Shown: piece by piece, positions 1-10,495 of the stretch
How the letters are laid out: every line of letters begins with the position of its first letter
Position numbering within the stretch: the first letter of the stretch is position 1
Assembly: GCF_051020955.1 (NCBI RefSeq)
Contig: NW_027477073.1
Coordinates: 37,959 to 101,958, forward strand
Source: Megalopta genalis
Lineage: Eukaryota; Arthropoda; Insecta; Hymenoptera; Halictidae
Length of the DNA: 64,000 bases
Direction: 5' to 3'
Position numbers and translations under genes: made by a program
Notes under the pieces: model-generated
What the model was told of the DNA's origin: nothing
The model's database searches: none
What the model saw: the letters and a program-made list of their open reading frames with translations, nothing else

Positions 1-270
1 TTAGCTTCAAATCGATGCGAAACACATGATTTAGCTGCAAATCAATGCGATGTAGAAGGTTTAGCTTCAAATCCATACGAAACACATGATTTAGCTTCAA
101 ATCAATTCGAAGGGCAAGGCTTAGATTCAAATCCATGCGAAACAAATGATTTAGCTTCAGATGAATGCGAAGTAGAAGGCTCAGCTTCAAATCCATGCGG
201 CACATATGATTTAGCTTTAAATACTTGCGATATAAGTGACATAGTTTCAAATGGTGGCGAAACGAACGAG

Positions 271-300
271 TTAGCTTCAAATCCATGCGAAACACATGAT
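271..300 (+). repeat. Reference monomer, class P
   Basis: Class P has the tail CCATGCGAAACACATGAT after the common head. Its plus-frame translation is LASNPCETHD. Common variants end in GATACACAAGAT (DTQD), GACACATATGAT (DTYD) or GAAACAAATGGT (ETNG). P units occur after A units and after Q units, and almost always just before T units. Confidence 0.95.
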
Positions 301-600
301 TTAGCTGCAAATCAATGTGATGTAGAAGGTTTAGCTTCAAATCCATGCGATACACAAGATTTAGCTTCAAATCAATGCGATGCAGAAGGTTCAGCTTCAA
401 ACCCATGCGACACATATGATTTAGCTTCAAATACTTGCGATATAAGTGTTATAGCTTCAAAAGCTGGAGGAACAAACGAGGAGGCTTCAATTCCATGCGA
501 AACAAATGATTTAGCTTCAAATCAATGCGAAGTAGAAGGCGTAGCTTCAAATCCATGCGAAACAAATGGTTTAGCTACAAATACTTGTGATATAGATTAT

Positions 601-630
601 TTAGCTACAACTGCATGCGAAACTAACGAG
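601..630 (+). repeat. Reference monomer, class A
   Basis: Class A ends in AACGAG and follows T. It has three main forms: ACTGCATGCGAAAC (TACETNE), AAAGCTGTAGGAAC (KAVGTNE) and AATGGAGGCGAAAC (NGGETNE). The next unit is normally P. The KAVGTNE form is usually followed by a P unit carrying AATTCC instead of AAATCC (SIPC), so the two changes travel together as a linked pair. Confidence 0.95.
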
Positions 631-660
631 TTAGCTTCAAATCCATGCGATACACATGAT

Positions 661-1080
661 TTAGCTTCAAATCAATGCGATGTGGAAGGTTTAGCTTCAA
701 ATCCATGCGATACACAAGATTTAGCTTCAAATCAATGCGATGTAGTAGGTTCACCTTCAAATCCATGCGACACATATGATTTAGCTTCAAATACTTGCGA
801 TATAAGTGATATAGCTTCAAAAGCTGTAGGAACAAACGAGGTAGCTTCAATTCCATGCGAGACACATGATTTAGCTTCAAATAAATGCGATGTAGAAGGT
901 TTAGCTTCAAATCCATGCCATACACAAGATTTAGCTTCAAATCAATGCGATGTAGTAGGTTCAGCTTCAAATCCATGCGACACATATGATTTAGCTTCAA
1001 ATACTTGCGATATAAGTGATATAGCTTCAAAAGCTGTAGGAACAAACGAGGTAGCTTCAATTCCATGCGAGACACATGAT
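661..1080. repeat. Tandem pair of 7-monomer (210-bp) blocks
   Basis: Two copies, 661-870 and 871-1,080, each read Q P Q P T A P. They differ at a few bases, for example SNQ versus SNK in the first unit and CDTQD versus CHTQD in the second. The same pair recurs at 11,276-11,485 and 11,486-11,695. The heptamer is the pentamer grammar with one extra Q-P pair. Confidence 0.9.
991..1020 (+). repeat. Reference monomer, class T
   Basis: Class T has the tail ACTTGCGATATAAGTGAT and plus-frame translation LASNTCDISD. The major variant is ACTTGTGATATACATTAT (TCDIHY), in which the central CpG has become TpG. A T unit is followed by an A unit, so the T-A pair marks the start of each higher-order block. 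Confidence 0.95.
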
Positions 1081-1110
1081 TTAGCTTCAAATCAATGCGA
1101 TGTAGAAGGT
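1081..1110 (+). repeat. Reference monomer, class Q
   Basis: Class Q has the tail CAATGCGATGTAGAAGGT and plus-frame translation LASNQCDVEG. Variants include GAAGTAGAAGGC (EVEG), GATGTAGTAGGT (DVVG) and TTCGAAGGGCAAGGC (FEGQG). Q alternates with P inside each block. It normally follows P and precedes P. The exception is a recurring run of four Q units, annotated separately. Confidence 0.95.
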
Positions 1111-1290
1111 TTAGCTTCATATCCAAGTGTAACACATGATTTAGCTTCAAATATTTGCAATATAAGTGATATAGCTTCGAATACAGGCGAAACGAACGAG
1201 TTAGCTTCAAATCCATGCGAAACACATGAATCAGCTGCAAATCAATGCAATGTAGGAGGTTTAGCTTCAAATCCATGCGAAACACACGAT

Positions 1291-1409
1291 TTATCTTCAA
1301 ATCAATGCGATGTAGAAGGTTTGCTTAAAATCTATAACAGGTAGATGGTTTAGCTTCAAATCAATGGAATATAGAAGGTATAGCTCCAAATAAATGCGAT
1401 GTAGAAGGT
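1291..1409. repeat. Q-run cassette, 29-mer form (TTGCTTAAAA type)
   Basis: Four consecutive Q-class units break the normal Q/P alternation. The second (1,321-1,349) is 29 bp: its head has lost the A of TTAGCT and its centre reads CTATAACAGG. The third carries ATGGAA in place of ATGCGA. In the plus frame the lost base brings TAG into frame at 1,342-1,344. Copies with this 29-mer start near 2,550, 4,409, 4,888, 6,747, 8,459, 34,669, 43,513, 54,636 and 58,864. The cassette is therefore a shared marker of several higher-order units. Confidence 0.9.
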
Positions 1410-1679
1410 TTAGCTACAAATCCATGCGAGACACATTATTTAGCTGCAAATCAGTGCGAAGTAGAAGGCTCGGGTTCAAAACAATGCGATTCAAATGGTT
1501 CATATTCAAATACTTGTGAAAGACATGATTTAGCTTCAACTGCATCCGAAACACATGATTTAGCTTCAAATCAATGCGATGTAGAAGGTTTTGCTTCTAA
1601 TCCACGCGAAACAAATGATTTAGCTTCAAACACTTGGGGTATAAGTGATATAGCTTCAAATGCAGACTAATCAAACGAG

Positions 1680-3388
1680 TTAGCTTAAAAATCCACGCGA
1701 TACACATGATTTATCTTCAAGCACTTGCGATATAAGTGATGTAGATTCAACTGCAGGCAAAACGAACGAGTTAGCTTCAAATCCATGCGAAACACATGAT
1801 ATAGATGCTAATCAATGTGATGTAGAAGGTTTAGCTTCAAATCCATGCGATACACAAGATTTAGCTTCAAATCAATGCGATGTAGAAGGTTCAGCTTCAA
1901 ATCCATGCGACACATATCATTTAGCTTCAAATACTTGCGATATAAGTGATATAGCTTCAAAAGTTGGAGGAACAAACGAGGTGGCTTCAATTCCATGCGA
2001 AACAAATGATTTAGCTTCAAATCAATGCGAAGTAGAAGGCGTAGCTTCAAATCCATGCGAAAGAAATGGTTTAGCTACAAATACTTGTGATATACATTAT
2101 TTAGCTACAACTGCATGCGAAACTAACGAGTTAGCTTCAAATCCATGCGAAACACACGATTTATTTTCAAATGAATGCGATGTAGAAGGTTTGCTTCAAA
2201 TCTATAAGAGGTAGATGGTTTAGCTTCAAATCAATGGAATATAGAAGGTTTAGCTTCAAATAAATGCGATGTCGAAGGTTTAGCTTCAAATCCATGCGAT
2301 ACAGAAGATTTAGCTTCAAATCAATGCGATGTATTAGGTTCAGCTTCAAATCCATGCGACACATATGATTTAGCTTCAAATACTTGCGATATAAGTGATA
2401 TAGCTTCGAATACAGGCGAAACGAACGAGTTAGCTTCAAATCCATGCGAAACACATGAATCAGCTGAAAATCAATGCAATGTAGAAGGTTTAGCTTCAAA
2501 TCGATGCGAAACACACGATTTATCTTCAAATCAATGCGATGTAGAAGGTTTGCTTAAAATCTATAACATGTAGATGGTTTAGCTTCAAATCAATGGAATA
2601 TAGAAGGTATAGCTCCAAATAAATGCGATGTAGAAGGTTTTGCTTCAAATCCATACGAAACACATGATTTAGCTTCAAATCAATTCGAAGGGCAAGGCTT
2701 AGATTCAAATCCATGCGAAACAAATGATTTAGCTTCAGATGAATGCGAAGTAGAAGGCTCAGCTTCAAATCCATGCGGCACATATGATTTAGCTTTAAAT
2801 ACTTGCGATATAAGTGACATAGTTTCAAATGGAGGCGAAACGAACGAGTTAGCTTCAAATCCATGCGAAACACATGATATAGATGCTAATCAATGTGATG
2901 TAGAAGGTTTAGCTTCAAATCCATGCGATACACAAGATTTAGCTTCAAATCAATGCGATGTAGAAGGTTCAGCTTCAAATCCATGCGACACATATGATTT
3001 AGCTTCAAATACTTGCGATATAAGTGATATAGCTTCAAAAGCTGTAGGAACAAACGAGGTAGCTTCAAATCCATGCGAAACACATGATTCAGCTGCAAAT
3101 CAATGCGATGTAGAAGGTTTAGCTACAAATCCATGCGAGACACATTATTTAGCTGCAAATCAGTGCGAAGTAGAAGGCTCGGGTTCAAATCAATGCGATT
3201 CAAATGGTTCATATTCAAATACTTGTGAAAGACATGATTTAGCTTCAACTGCATCCGAAACACATGATTTAGCTTCAAATCAATGCGATGTAGAAGGTTT
3301 TGCTTCTAATCCACGCGAAACAAATGATTTAGCTTCAAACACTTGGGGTATAAGTGATATAGCTTCAAATGCAGACTAATCAAACGAG
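1680..3388. repeat. Higher-order unit 1 (1,709 bp)
   Basis: The unit is delimited by a 31-bp P monomer at 1,680-1,710, whose head reads TTAGCTTAAAAATCCACGCG, and by its next copy at 3,389. The 31-mer is flanked by T A on both sides, a block with no Q-P pair. The unit holds one 31-mer and two 29-mers, so its length is 57 x 30 minus 1, as observed. It contains both 29-mer Q-run cassettes. Confidence 0.9.
2161..2279. repeat. Q-run cassette, 29-mer form (CTATAAGAGG type)
   Basis: This has the same four-Q layout, with the 29-bp unit (2,191-2,219) reading TTGCTTCAAATCTATAAGAG. It differs from the other 29-mer form at a few bases. Copies start near 3,899, 6,238, 8,099, 10,198, 34,159, 46,900, 51,606, 52,926, 54,126, 55,834, 57,154, 58,353 and 61,200. 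In most higher-order units it lies about 360-510 bp upstream of the other form. Confidence 0.9.
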
Positions 3389-5726
3389 TTAGCTTAAAAA
3401 TCCACGCGATACACATGATTTATCTTCAAGCACTTGCGATATAAGTGATGTAGATTCAACTGCAGGCAAAACGAACGAGTTAGCTTCAAATCCATGCGAA
3501 ACACATGATATAGATGCTAATCAATGTGATGTAGAAGGTTTAGCTTCAAATCCATGCGATACACAAGATTTAGCTTCAAATCAATGCGATGTAGAAGGTT
3601 CAGCTTCAAATCCATGCGATACATATGATTTAGCTTCAAATACTTGCGATATAAGTGATATAGCCTCAAAAGTTGGAGGAACAAACGAGGTGGCTTCAAT
3701 TCCATGCGAAACAAATGATTTAGCTTCAAATCAATGCGAAGTAGAAGGCGTAGCTTCAAATCTATGCGAAAGAAATGGTTTAGCTACAAATACTTGTGAT
3801 ATACATTATTTAGCTACAACTGCATGCGAAACTAACGAGTTAGCTTCAAATCCATGCGAAACACACGATTTATTTCCAAATGAATGCGATGTAGAAGGTT
3901 TGCTTCAAATCTATAAGAGGTAGATGGTTTAGCTTCAAATCAATGGAATATAGAAGGTTTAGCTTCAAATAAATGCGATGTCGAAGGTTTAGCTTCAAAT
4001 CCATGCCATACACAAGATTTAGCTTCAAATCAATGCGATGTAGTAGGTTCAGCTTCAAATCCATGCGACACATATGATTTAGCTTCAAATACTTGCGATA
4101 TAAGTGATATAGCTTCAAAAGCTGTAGGAACAAACGAGGTAGCTTCAATTCCATGCGAGACACATGATTTAGCTTCAAATCAATGCGATGTAGAAGGTTT
4201 AGCTTCATATCCAAGTGTAACACATGATTTAGCTTCAAATATTTGCAATATAAGTGATATAGCTTCGAATACAGGCGAAACGAACGAGTTAGCTTCAAAT
4301 CCATGCGAAACACATGAATCAGCTGCAAATCAATGCAATGTAGGAGGTTTAGCTTCAAATCCATGCGAAACACACGATTTATCTTCAAATCAATGCGATG
4401 TAGAAGGTTTGCTAAAAATCTATAACAGGTAGATGGTTTAGCTTCAAATCAATGGAATATAGAAGGTATAGCTCCAAATAAATGCGATGTAGAAGGTTTT
4501 GCTTCAAATCCATACGAAACACATGATTTAGCTTCAAATCAATTCGAAGGGCAAGGCTTAGATTCAAATCCATGCGAAACAAATGATTTAGCTTCAGATG
4601 AATGCGAAGTAGAAGGCTCAGCTTCAAATCCATGCGGCACATATGATTTAGCTTTAAATACTTGCGATATAAGTGACATAGTTTCAAATGGAGGCGAAAC
4701 GAACGAGTTAGCTTCAAATCCATGCGAAACACATGATTTATCTTCAAATCAAAGCGATGTAGAAGGTTTAGCTTCAAATCCATGCGATACACATGAATCA
4801 GCTGCAAATCAATGCAATGTAGGAGGTTTAGCTTCAAATCCATGCGAAACACACGATTTATCTTCAAATCAATGCGATGTAGAAGGTTTGCTTAAAATCT
4901 ATAACAGGTAGATGGTTTAGCTTCAAATCAATGGAATATAGAAGGTATAGCTCCAAATAAATGCGATGTAGAAGGTTTTGCTTCAAATCCATACGAAACA
5001 CATGATTTAGCTTCAAATCAATTCGAAGGGCAAGGCTTAGATTCAAATCCATGCGAAACAAATGATTTAGCTTCAGATGAATGCGAAGTAGAAGGCTCAG
5101 CTTCAAATCCATGCGGCACATATGATTTAGCTTTAAATACTTGCGATATAAGTGACATAGTTTCAAATGGAGGCGAAACGAACGAGTTAGCTTCAAATCC
5201 ATGCGAAACACATGATTTATCTTCAAATCAAAGCGATGTAGAAGGTTTAGCTTCAAATCCATGCGATACACAAGATTTAGCTTCAAATGAATGCGATGTA
5301 GTAGGTTCAGCTTCAAATCCATGCGACACATATGATTTAGCTTCAAATACTTGCGATATAAGTGATATAGCTTCAAAAGCTGTAGGAACAAACGAGGTAG
5401 CTTCAAATCCATGCGAAACACATGATTCAGCTGCAAATCAATGCGATGTAGAAGGTTTAGCTACAAATCCATGCGAGACACATTATTTAGCTGCAAATCA
5501 GTGCGAAGTAGAAGGCTCGGGTTCAAATCAATGCGATTCAAATGGTTCATATTCAAATACTTGTGAAAGACATGATTTAGCTTCAACTGCATCCGAAACA
5601 CATGATTTAGCTTCAAATCAATGCGATGTAGAAGGTTTTGCTTCTAATCCACGCGAAACAAATGATTTAGCTTCAAACACTTGGGGTATAAGTGATATAG
5701 CTTCAAATGCAGACTAATCAAACGAG
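3389..5726. repeat. Higher-order unit 2 (2,338 bp)
   Basis: It starts at the 31-mer at 3,389-3,419. Compared with unit 1 it carries one extra pentamer (150 bp) between its two cassettes and an internal 479-bp tandem duplication. With one 31-mer and three 29-mers the expected length is 78 x 30 minus 2, which matches. Confidence 0.9.
4316..5273. repeat. 479-bp internal tandem duplication
   Basis: The left copy is 4,316-4,794 and the right copy 4,795-5,273. The length is 16 x 30 minus 1 because each copy holds one 29-mer. At the junction a P unit of GATACACAAG type switches to a GAAACACATGAATC type within a shared ACACA stretch. Unit 3 lacks this duplication, so it arose after units 2 and 3 separated. 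The left copy also has GCTAAAAATC where the right has GCTTAAAATC. Confidence 0.88.
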
Positions 5727-7586
5727 TTAGCTTAAAAATCCACGCGATACACATGATTTATCTTCAAGCACTTGCGATATAAGTGATGTAGATTCAACTG
5801 CAGGCAAAACGAACGAGTTAGCTTCAAATCCATGCGAAACACATGATATAGATGCTAATCAATGTGATGTAGAAGGTTTAGCTTCAAATCCATGCGATAC
5901 ACAAGATTTAGCTTCAAATCAATGCGATGTAGAAGGTTCAGCTTCAAATCCATGCGACACATATGATTTAGCTTCAAATACTTGCGATATAAGTGATATA
6001 GCCTCAAAAGTTGGAGGAACAAACGAGGTGGCTTCAATTCCATGCGAAACAAATGATTTAGCTTCAAATCAATGCGAAGTAGAAGGCGTAGCTTCAAATC
6101 CATGCGAAAGAAATGGTTTAGCTACAAATACTTGTGATATACATTATTTAGCTACAACTGCATGCGAAACTAACGAGTTAGCTTCAAATCCATGCGAAAC
6201 ACACGATTTATTTTCAAATGAATGCGATGTAGAAGGTTTGCTTCAAATCTATAAGAGGTAGATGGTTTAGCTTCAAATCAATGGAATATAGAAGGTTTAG
6301 CTTCAAATAAATGCGATGTCGAAGGTTTAGCTTCAAATCCATGCCATACACAAGATTTAGCTTCAAATCAATGCGATGTAGTAGGTTCAGCTTCAAATCC
6401 ATGCGACACATATGATTTAGCTTCAAATACTTGCGATATAAGTGATATAGCTTCAAAAGCTGTAGGAACAAACGAGGTAGCTTCAATTCCATGCGAGACA
6501 CATGATTTAGCTTCAAATCAATGCGATGTAGAAGGTTTAGCTTCATATCCAAGTGTAACACATGATTTAGCTTCAAATATTTGCAATATAAGTGATATAG
6601 CTTCGAATACAGGCGAAACGAACGAGTTAGCTTCAAATCCATGCGAAACACATGAATCAGCTGCAAATCAATGCAATGTAGGAGGTTTAGCTTCAAATCC
6701 ATGCGAAACACACGATTTATCTTCAAATCAATGCGATGTAGAAGGTTTGCTTAAAATCTATAACAGGTAGATGGTTTAGCTTCAAATCAATGGAATATAG
6801 AAGGTATAGCTCCAAAAAAAATGCGATGTAGAAGGTTTTGCTTCAAATCCATACGAAACACATGATTTAGCTTCAAATCAATTCGAAGGGCAAGGCTTAG
6901 ATTCAAATCCATGCGAAACAAATGATTTAGCTTCAGATGAATGCGAAGTAGAAGGCTCAGCTTCAAATCCATGCGGCACATATGATTTAGCTTTAAATAC
7001 TTGCGATATAAGTGACATAGTTTCAAATGGAGGCGAAACGAACGAGTTAGCTTCAAATCCATGCGAAACACATGATTTATCTTCAAATCAAAGCGATGTA
7101 GAAGGTTTAGCTTCAAATCCATGCGATACACAAGATTTAGCTTCAAATGAATGCGATGTAGTAGGTTCAGCTTCAAATCCATGCGACACATATGATTTAG
7201 CTTCAAATACTTGCGATATAAGTGATATAGCTTCAAAAGCTGTAGGAACAAACGAGGTAGCTTCAAATCCATGCGAAACACATGATTCAGCTGCAAATCA
7301 ATGCGATGTAGAAGGTTTAGCTACAAATCCATGCGAGACACATTATTTAGCTGCAAATCAGTGCGAAGTAGAAGGCTCGGGTTCAAATCAATGCGATTCA
7401 AATGGTTCATATTCAAATACTTGTGAAAGACATGATTTAGCTTCAACTGCATCCGAAACACATGATTTAGCTTCAAATCAATGCGATGTAGAAGGTTTTG
7501 CTTCTAATCCACGCGAAACAAATGATTTAGCTTCAAACACTTGGGGTATAAGTGATATAGCTTCAAATGCAGACTAATCAAACGAG
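5727..7586. repeat. Higher-order unit 3 (1,860 bp)
   Basis: It is organised like unit 2 without the 479-bp duplication, and has one extra base in a run of eight A at about 6,814-6,821. The corresponding bases in other copies read AAATAAA. 2,338 minus 479 plus 1 gives 1,860, exactly as observed. Confidence 0.9.
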
Positions 7587-9685
7587 ATAGCTTAAAAATC
7601 CACGCGATACACATGATTTATCTTCAAGCACTTGCGATATAAGTGATGTAGATTCAACTGCAGGCAAAACGAACGAGTTAGCTTCAAATCCATGCGAAAC
7701 ACATGATATAGATGCTAATCAATGTGATGTAGAAGGTTTAGCTTCAAATCCATGCGATACACAAGATTTAGCTTCAAATCAATGCGATGTAGAAGGTTCA
7801 GCTTCAAATCCATGCGACACATATGATTTAGCTTCAAATACTTGCGATATAAGTGATATAGCTTCAAAAGTTGGAGGAACAAACGAGGTGGCTTCAATTC
7901 CATGCGAAACAAATGATTTAGCTTCAAATCAATGCGAAGTAGAAGGCGTAGCTTCAAATCCATGCGAAAGAAATGGTTTAGCTACAAATACTTGTGATAT
8001 ACATTATTTAGCTACAACTGCATGCGAAACTAACGAGTTAGCTTCAAATCCATGCGAAACACACGATTTATTTTCAAATGAATGCGATGTAGAAGGTTTG
8101 CTTCAAATCTATAAGAGGTAGATGGTTTAGCTTCAAATCAATGGAATATAGAAGGTTTAGCTTCAAATAAATGCGATGTCGAAGGTTTAGCTTCAAATCC
8201 ATGCGATACACAAGATTTAGCTTCAAATCAATGCGATGTATTAGGTTCAGCTTCAAATCCATGCGACACATATGATTTAGCTTCAAATACTTGCGATATA
8301 AGTGATATAGCTTCGAATACAGGCGAAACGAACGAGTTAGCTTCAAATCCATGCGAAACACATGAATCAGCTGAAAATCAATGCAATGTAGAAGGTTTAG
8401 CTTCAAATCGATGCGAAACACACGATTTATCTTCAAATCAATGCGATGTAGAAGGTTTGCTTAAAATCTATAACAGGTAGATGGTTTAGCTTCAAATCAA
8501 TGGAATATAGAAGGTATAGCTCCAAATAAATGCGATGTAGAAGGTTTTGCTTCAAATCCATACGAAACACATGATTTAGCTTCAAATCAATTCGAAGGGC
8601 AAGGCTTAGATTCAAATCCATGCGAAACAAATGATTTAGCTTCAGATGAATGCGAAGTAGAAGGCTCAGCTTCAAATCCATGCGGCACATATGATTTAGC
8701 TTTAAATACTTGCGATATAAGTGACATAGTTTCAAATGGAGGCGAAACGAACGAGTTAGCTTCAAATCCATGCGAAACACATGATTTATCTTCAAATCAA
8801 AGCGATGTAGAAGGTTTAGCTTCAAATCCATGCGATACACAAGATTTAGCTTCAAATGAATGCGATGTAGTAGGTTCAGCTTCAAATCCATGCGACACAT
8901 ATGATTTAGCTTCAAATACTTGCGATATAAGTGATATAGCTTCAAAAGCTGTAGGAACAAACGAGGTAGCTTCAAATCCATGCGAAACACATGATTCAGC
9001 TGCAAATCAATGCGATGTAGAAGGTTTAGCTACAAATCCATGCGAGACACATTATTTAGCTGCAAATCAGTGCGAAGTAGAAGGCTCGGGTTCAAATCAA
9101 TGCGATTCAAATGGTTCATATTCAAATACTTGTGAAAGACATGATTTAGCTTCAACTGCATCCGAAACACATGATTTATCTTCAAATCAAAGCGATGTAG
9201 AAGGTTTAGCTTCAAATCCATGCGATACACAAGATTTAGCTTCAAATGAATGCGATGTAGTAGGTTCAGCTTCAAATCCATGCGACACATATGATTTAGC
9301 TTCAAATACTTGCGATATAAGTGATATAGCTTCAAAAGCTGTAGGAACAAACGAGGTAGCTTCAAATCCATGCGAAACACATGATTCAGCTGCAAATCAA
9401 TGCGATGTAGAAGGTTTAGCTACAAATCCATGCGAGACACATTATTTAGCTGCAAATCAGTGCGAAGTAGAAGGCTCGGGTTCAAATCAATGCGATTCAA
9501 ATGGTTCATATTCAAATACTTGTGAAAGACATGATTTAGCTTCAACTGCATCCGAAACACATGATTTAGCTTCAAATCAATGCGATGTAGAAGGTTTTGC
9601 TTCTAATCCACGCGAAACAAATGATTTAGCTTCAAACACTTGGGGTATAAGTGATATAGCTTCAAATGCAGACTAATCAAACGAG
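7587..9685. repeat. Higher-order unit 4 (2,099 bp)
   Basis: It has the layout of unit 1 plus one 390-bp duplication (1,709 + 390 = 2,099). Its 31-mer at 7,587-7,617 begins ATAGCT rather than TTAGCT. Like unit 1 it lacks the 150-bp pentamer present in units 2 and 3, so units 1 and 4 group together. Confidence 0.9.
8781..9560. repeat. 390-bp tandem duplication inside unit 4
   Basis: Two copies of 13 monomers each, about 8,781-9,170 and 9,171-9,560, appear identical by eye. Both begin with a Q unit reading CAAAGCGATG and end in an A/P hybrid reading ACTGCATCCGAAAC. Exact boundaries are uncertain by about 10 bases because the junction lies in shared monomer sequence. Confidence 0.9.
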
Positions 9686-10495
9686 TTAGCTTAAAAATCC
9701 ACGCGATACACATGATTTATCTTCAAGCACTTGCGATATAAGTGATGTAGATTCAACTGCAGGCAAAACGAACGAGTTAGCTTCAAATCCATGCGAAACA
9801 CATGATATAGATGCTAATCAATGTGATGTAGAAGGTTTAGCTTCAAATCCATGCGATACACAAGATTTAGCTTCAAATCAATGCGATGTAGAAGGTTCAG
9901 CTTCAAATCCATGCGACACATATGATTTAGCTTCAAATACTTGCGATATAAGTGATATAGCCTCAAAAGTTGGAGGAACAAACGAGGTGGCTTCAATTCC
10001 ATGCGAAACAAATGATTTAGCTTCAAATCAATACGAAGTAGAAGGCGTAGCTTCAAATCCATGCGAAAGAAATGGTTTAGCTACAAATACTTGTGATATA
10101 CATTATTTAGCTACAACTGCATGCGAAACTAACGAGTTAGCTTCAAATCCATGCGAAACACACGATTTATTTTCAAATGAATGCGATGTAGAAGGTTTGC
10201 TTCAAATCTATAAGAGGTAGATGGTTTAGCTTCAAATCAATGGAATATAGAAGGTTTAGCTTCAAATAAATGCGATGTCGAAGGTTTAGCTTCAAATCCA
10301 TGCGATACACAAGATTTAGCTTCAAATCAATGCGATGTATTAGGTTCAGCTTCAAATCCATGCGACACATATGATTTAGCTTCAAATACTTGCGATATAA
10401 GTGATATAGCTTCGAATACAGGCGAAACGAACGAGTTAGCTTCAAATCCATGCGAAACACATGAATCAGCTGAAAATCAATGCAATGTAGAAGGT
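9686..10495. repeat. Partial fifth higher-order unit
   Basis: It starts at the fifth 31-mer (9,686-9,716) and follows unit 1 through the first Q-run cassette. It leaves the series near 10,495, where the sequence switches to the block also found at the window start. It has one single-copy change at about 10,031, ATACGA in place of ATGCGA. Confidence 0.85.

Larger units (their letters stand above)
1..1107. repeat. Segment repeated near 10.5 kb
   Basis: Bases 1-465 match about 10,496-10,960 at offset 10,495. Bases 541-1,107 match 11,156-11,722 at offset 10,615. The 120-bp change in offset means the right copy has four more monomers between the two blocks. Together they suggest that everything from 1 to about 10.5 kb lies inside a larger duplication. 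Class order at the left edge is P Q P Q P Q P, then T A. Confidence 0.85.

Noticed and set aside
1..30. The 30-mer as a doubled 15-mer
   Set aside because: The two halves share only about 6 of 15 positions in the P consensus, little above chance.
2250..2280. AATAAA in AAATAAATGCG as a polyadenylation signal
   Set aside because: It is a common Q-unit variant found in many copies, with no transcript structure around it.
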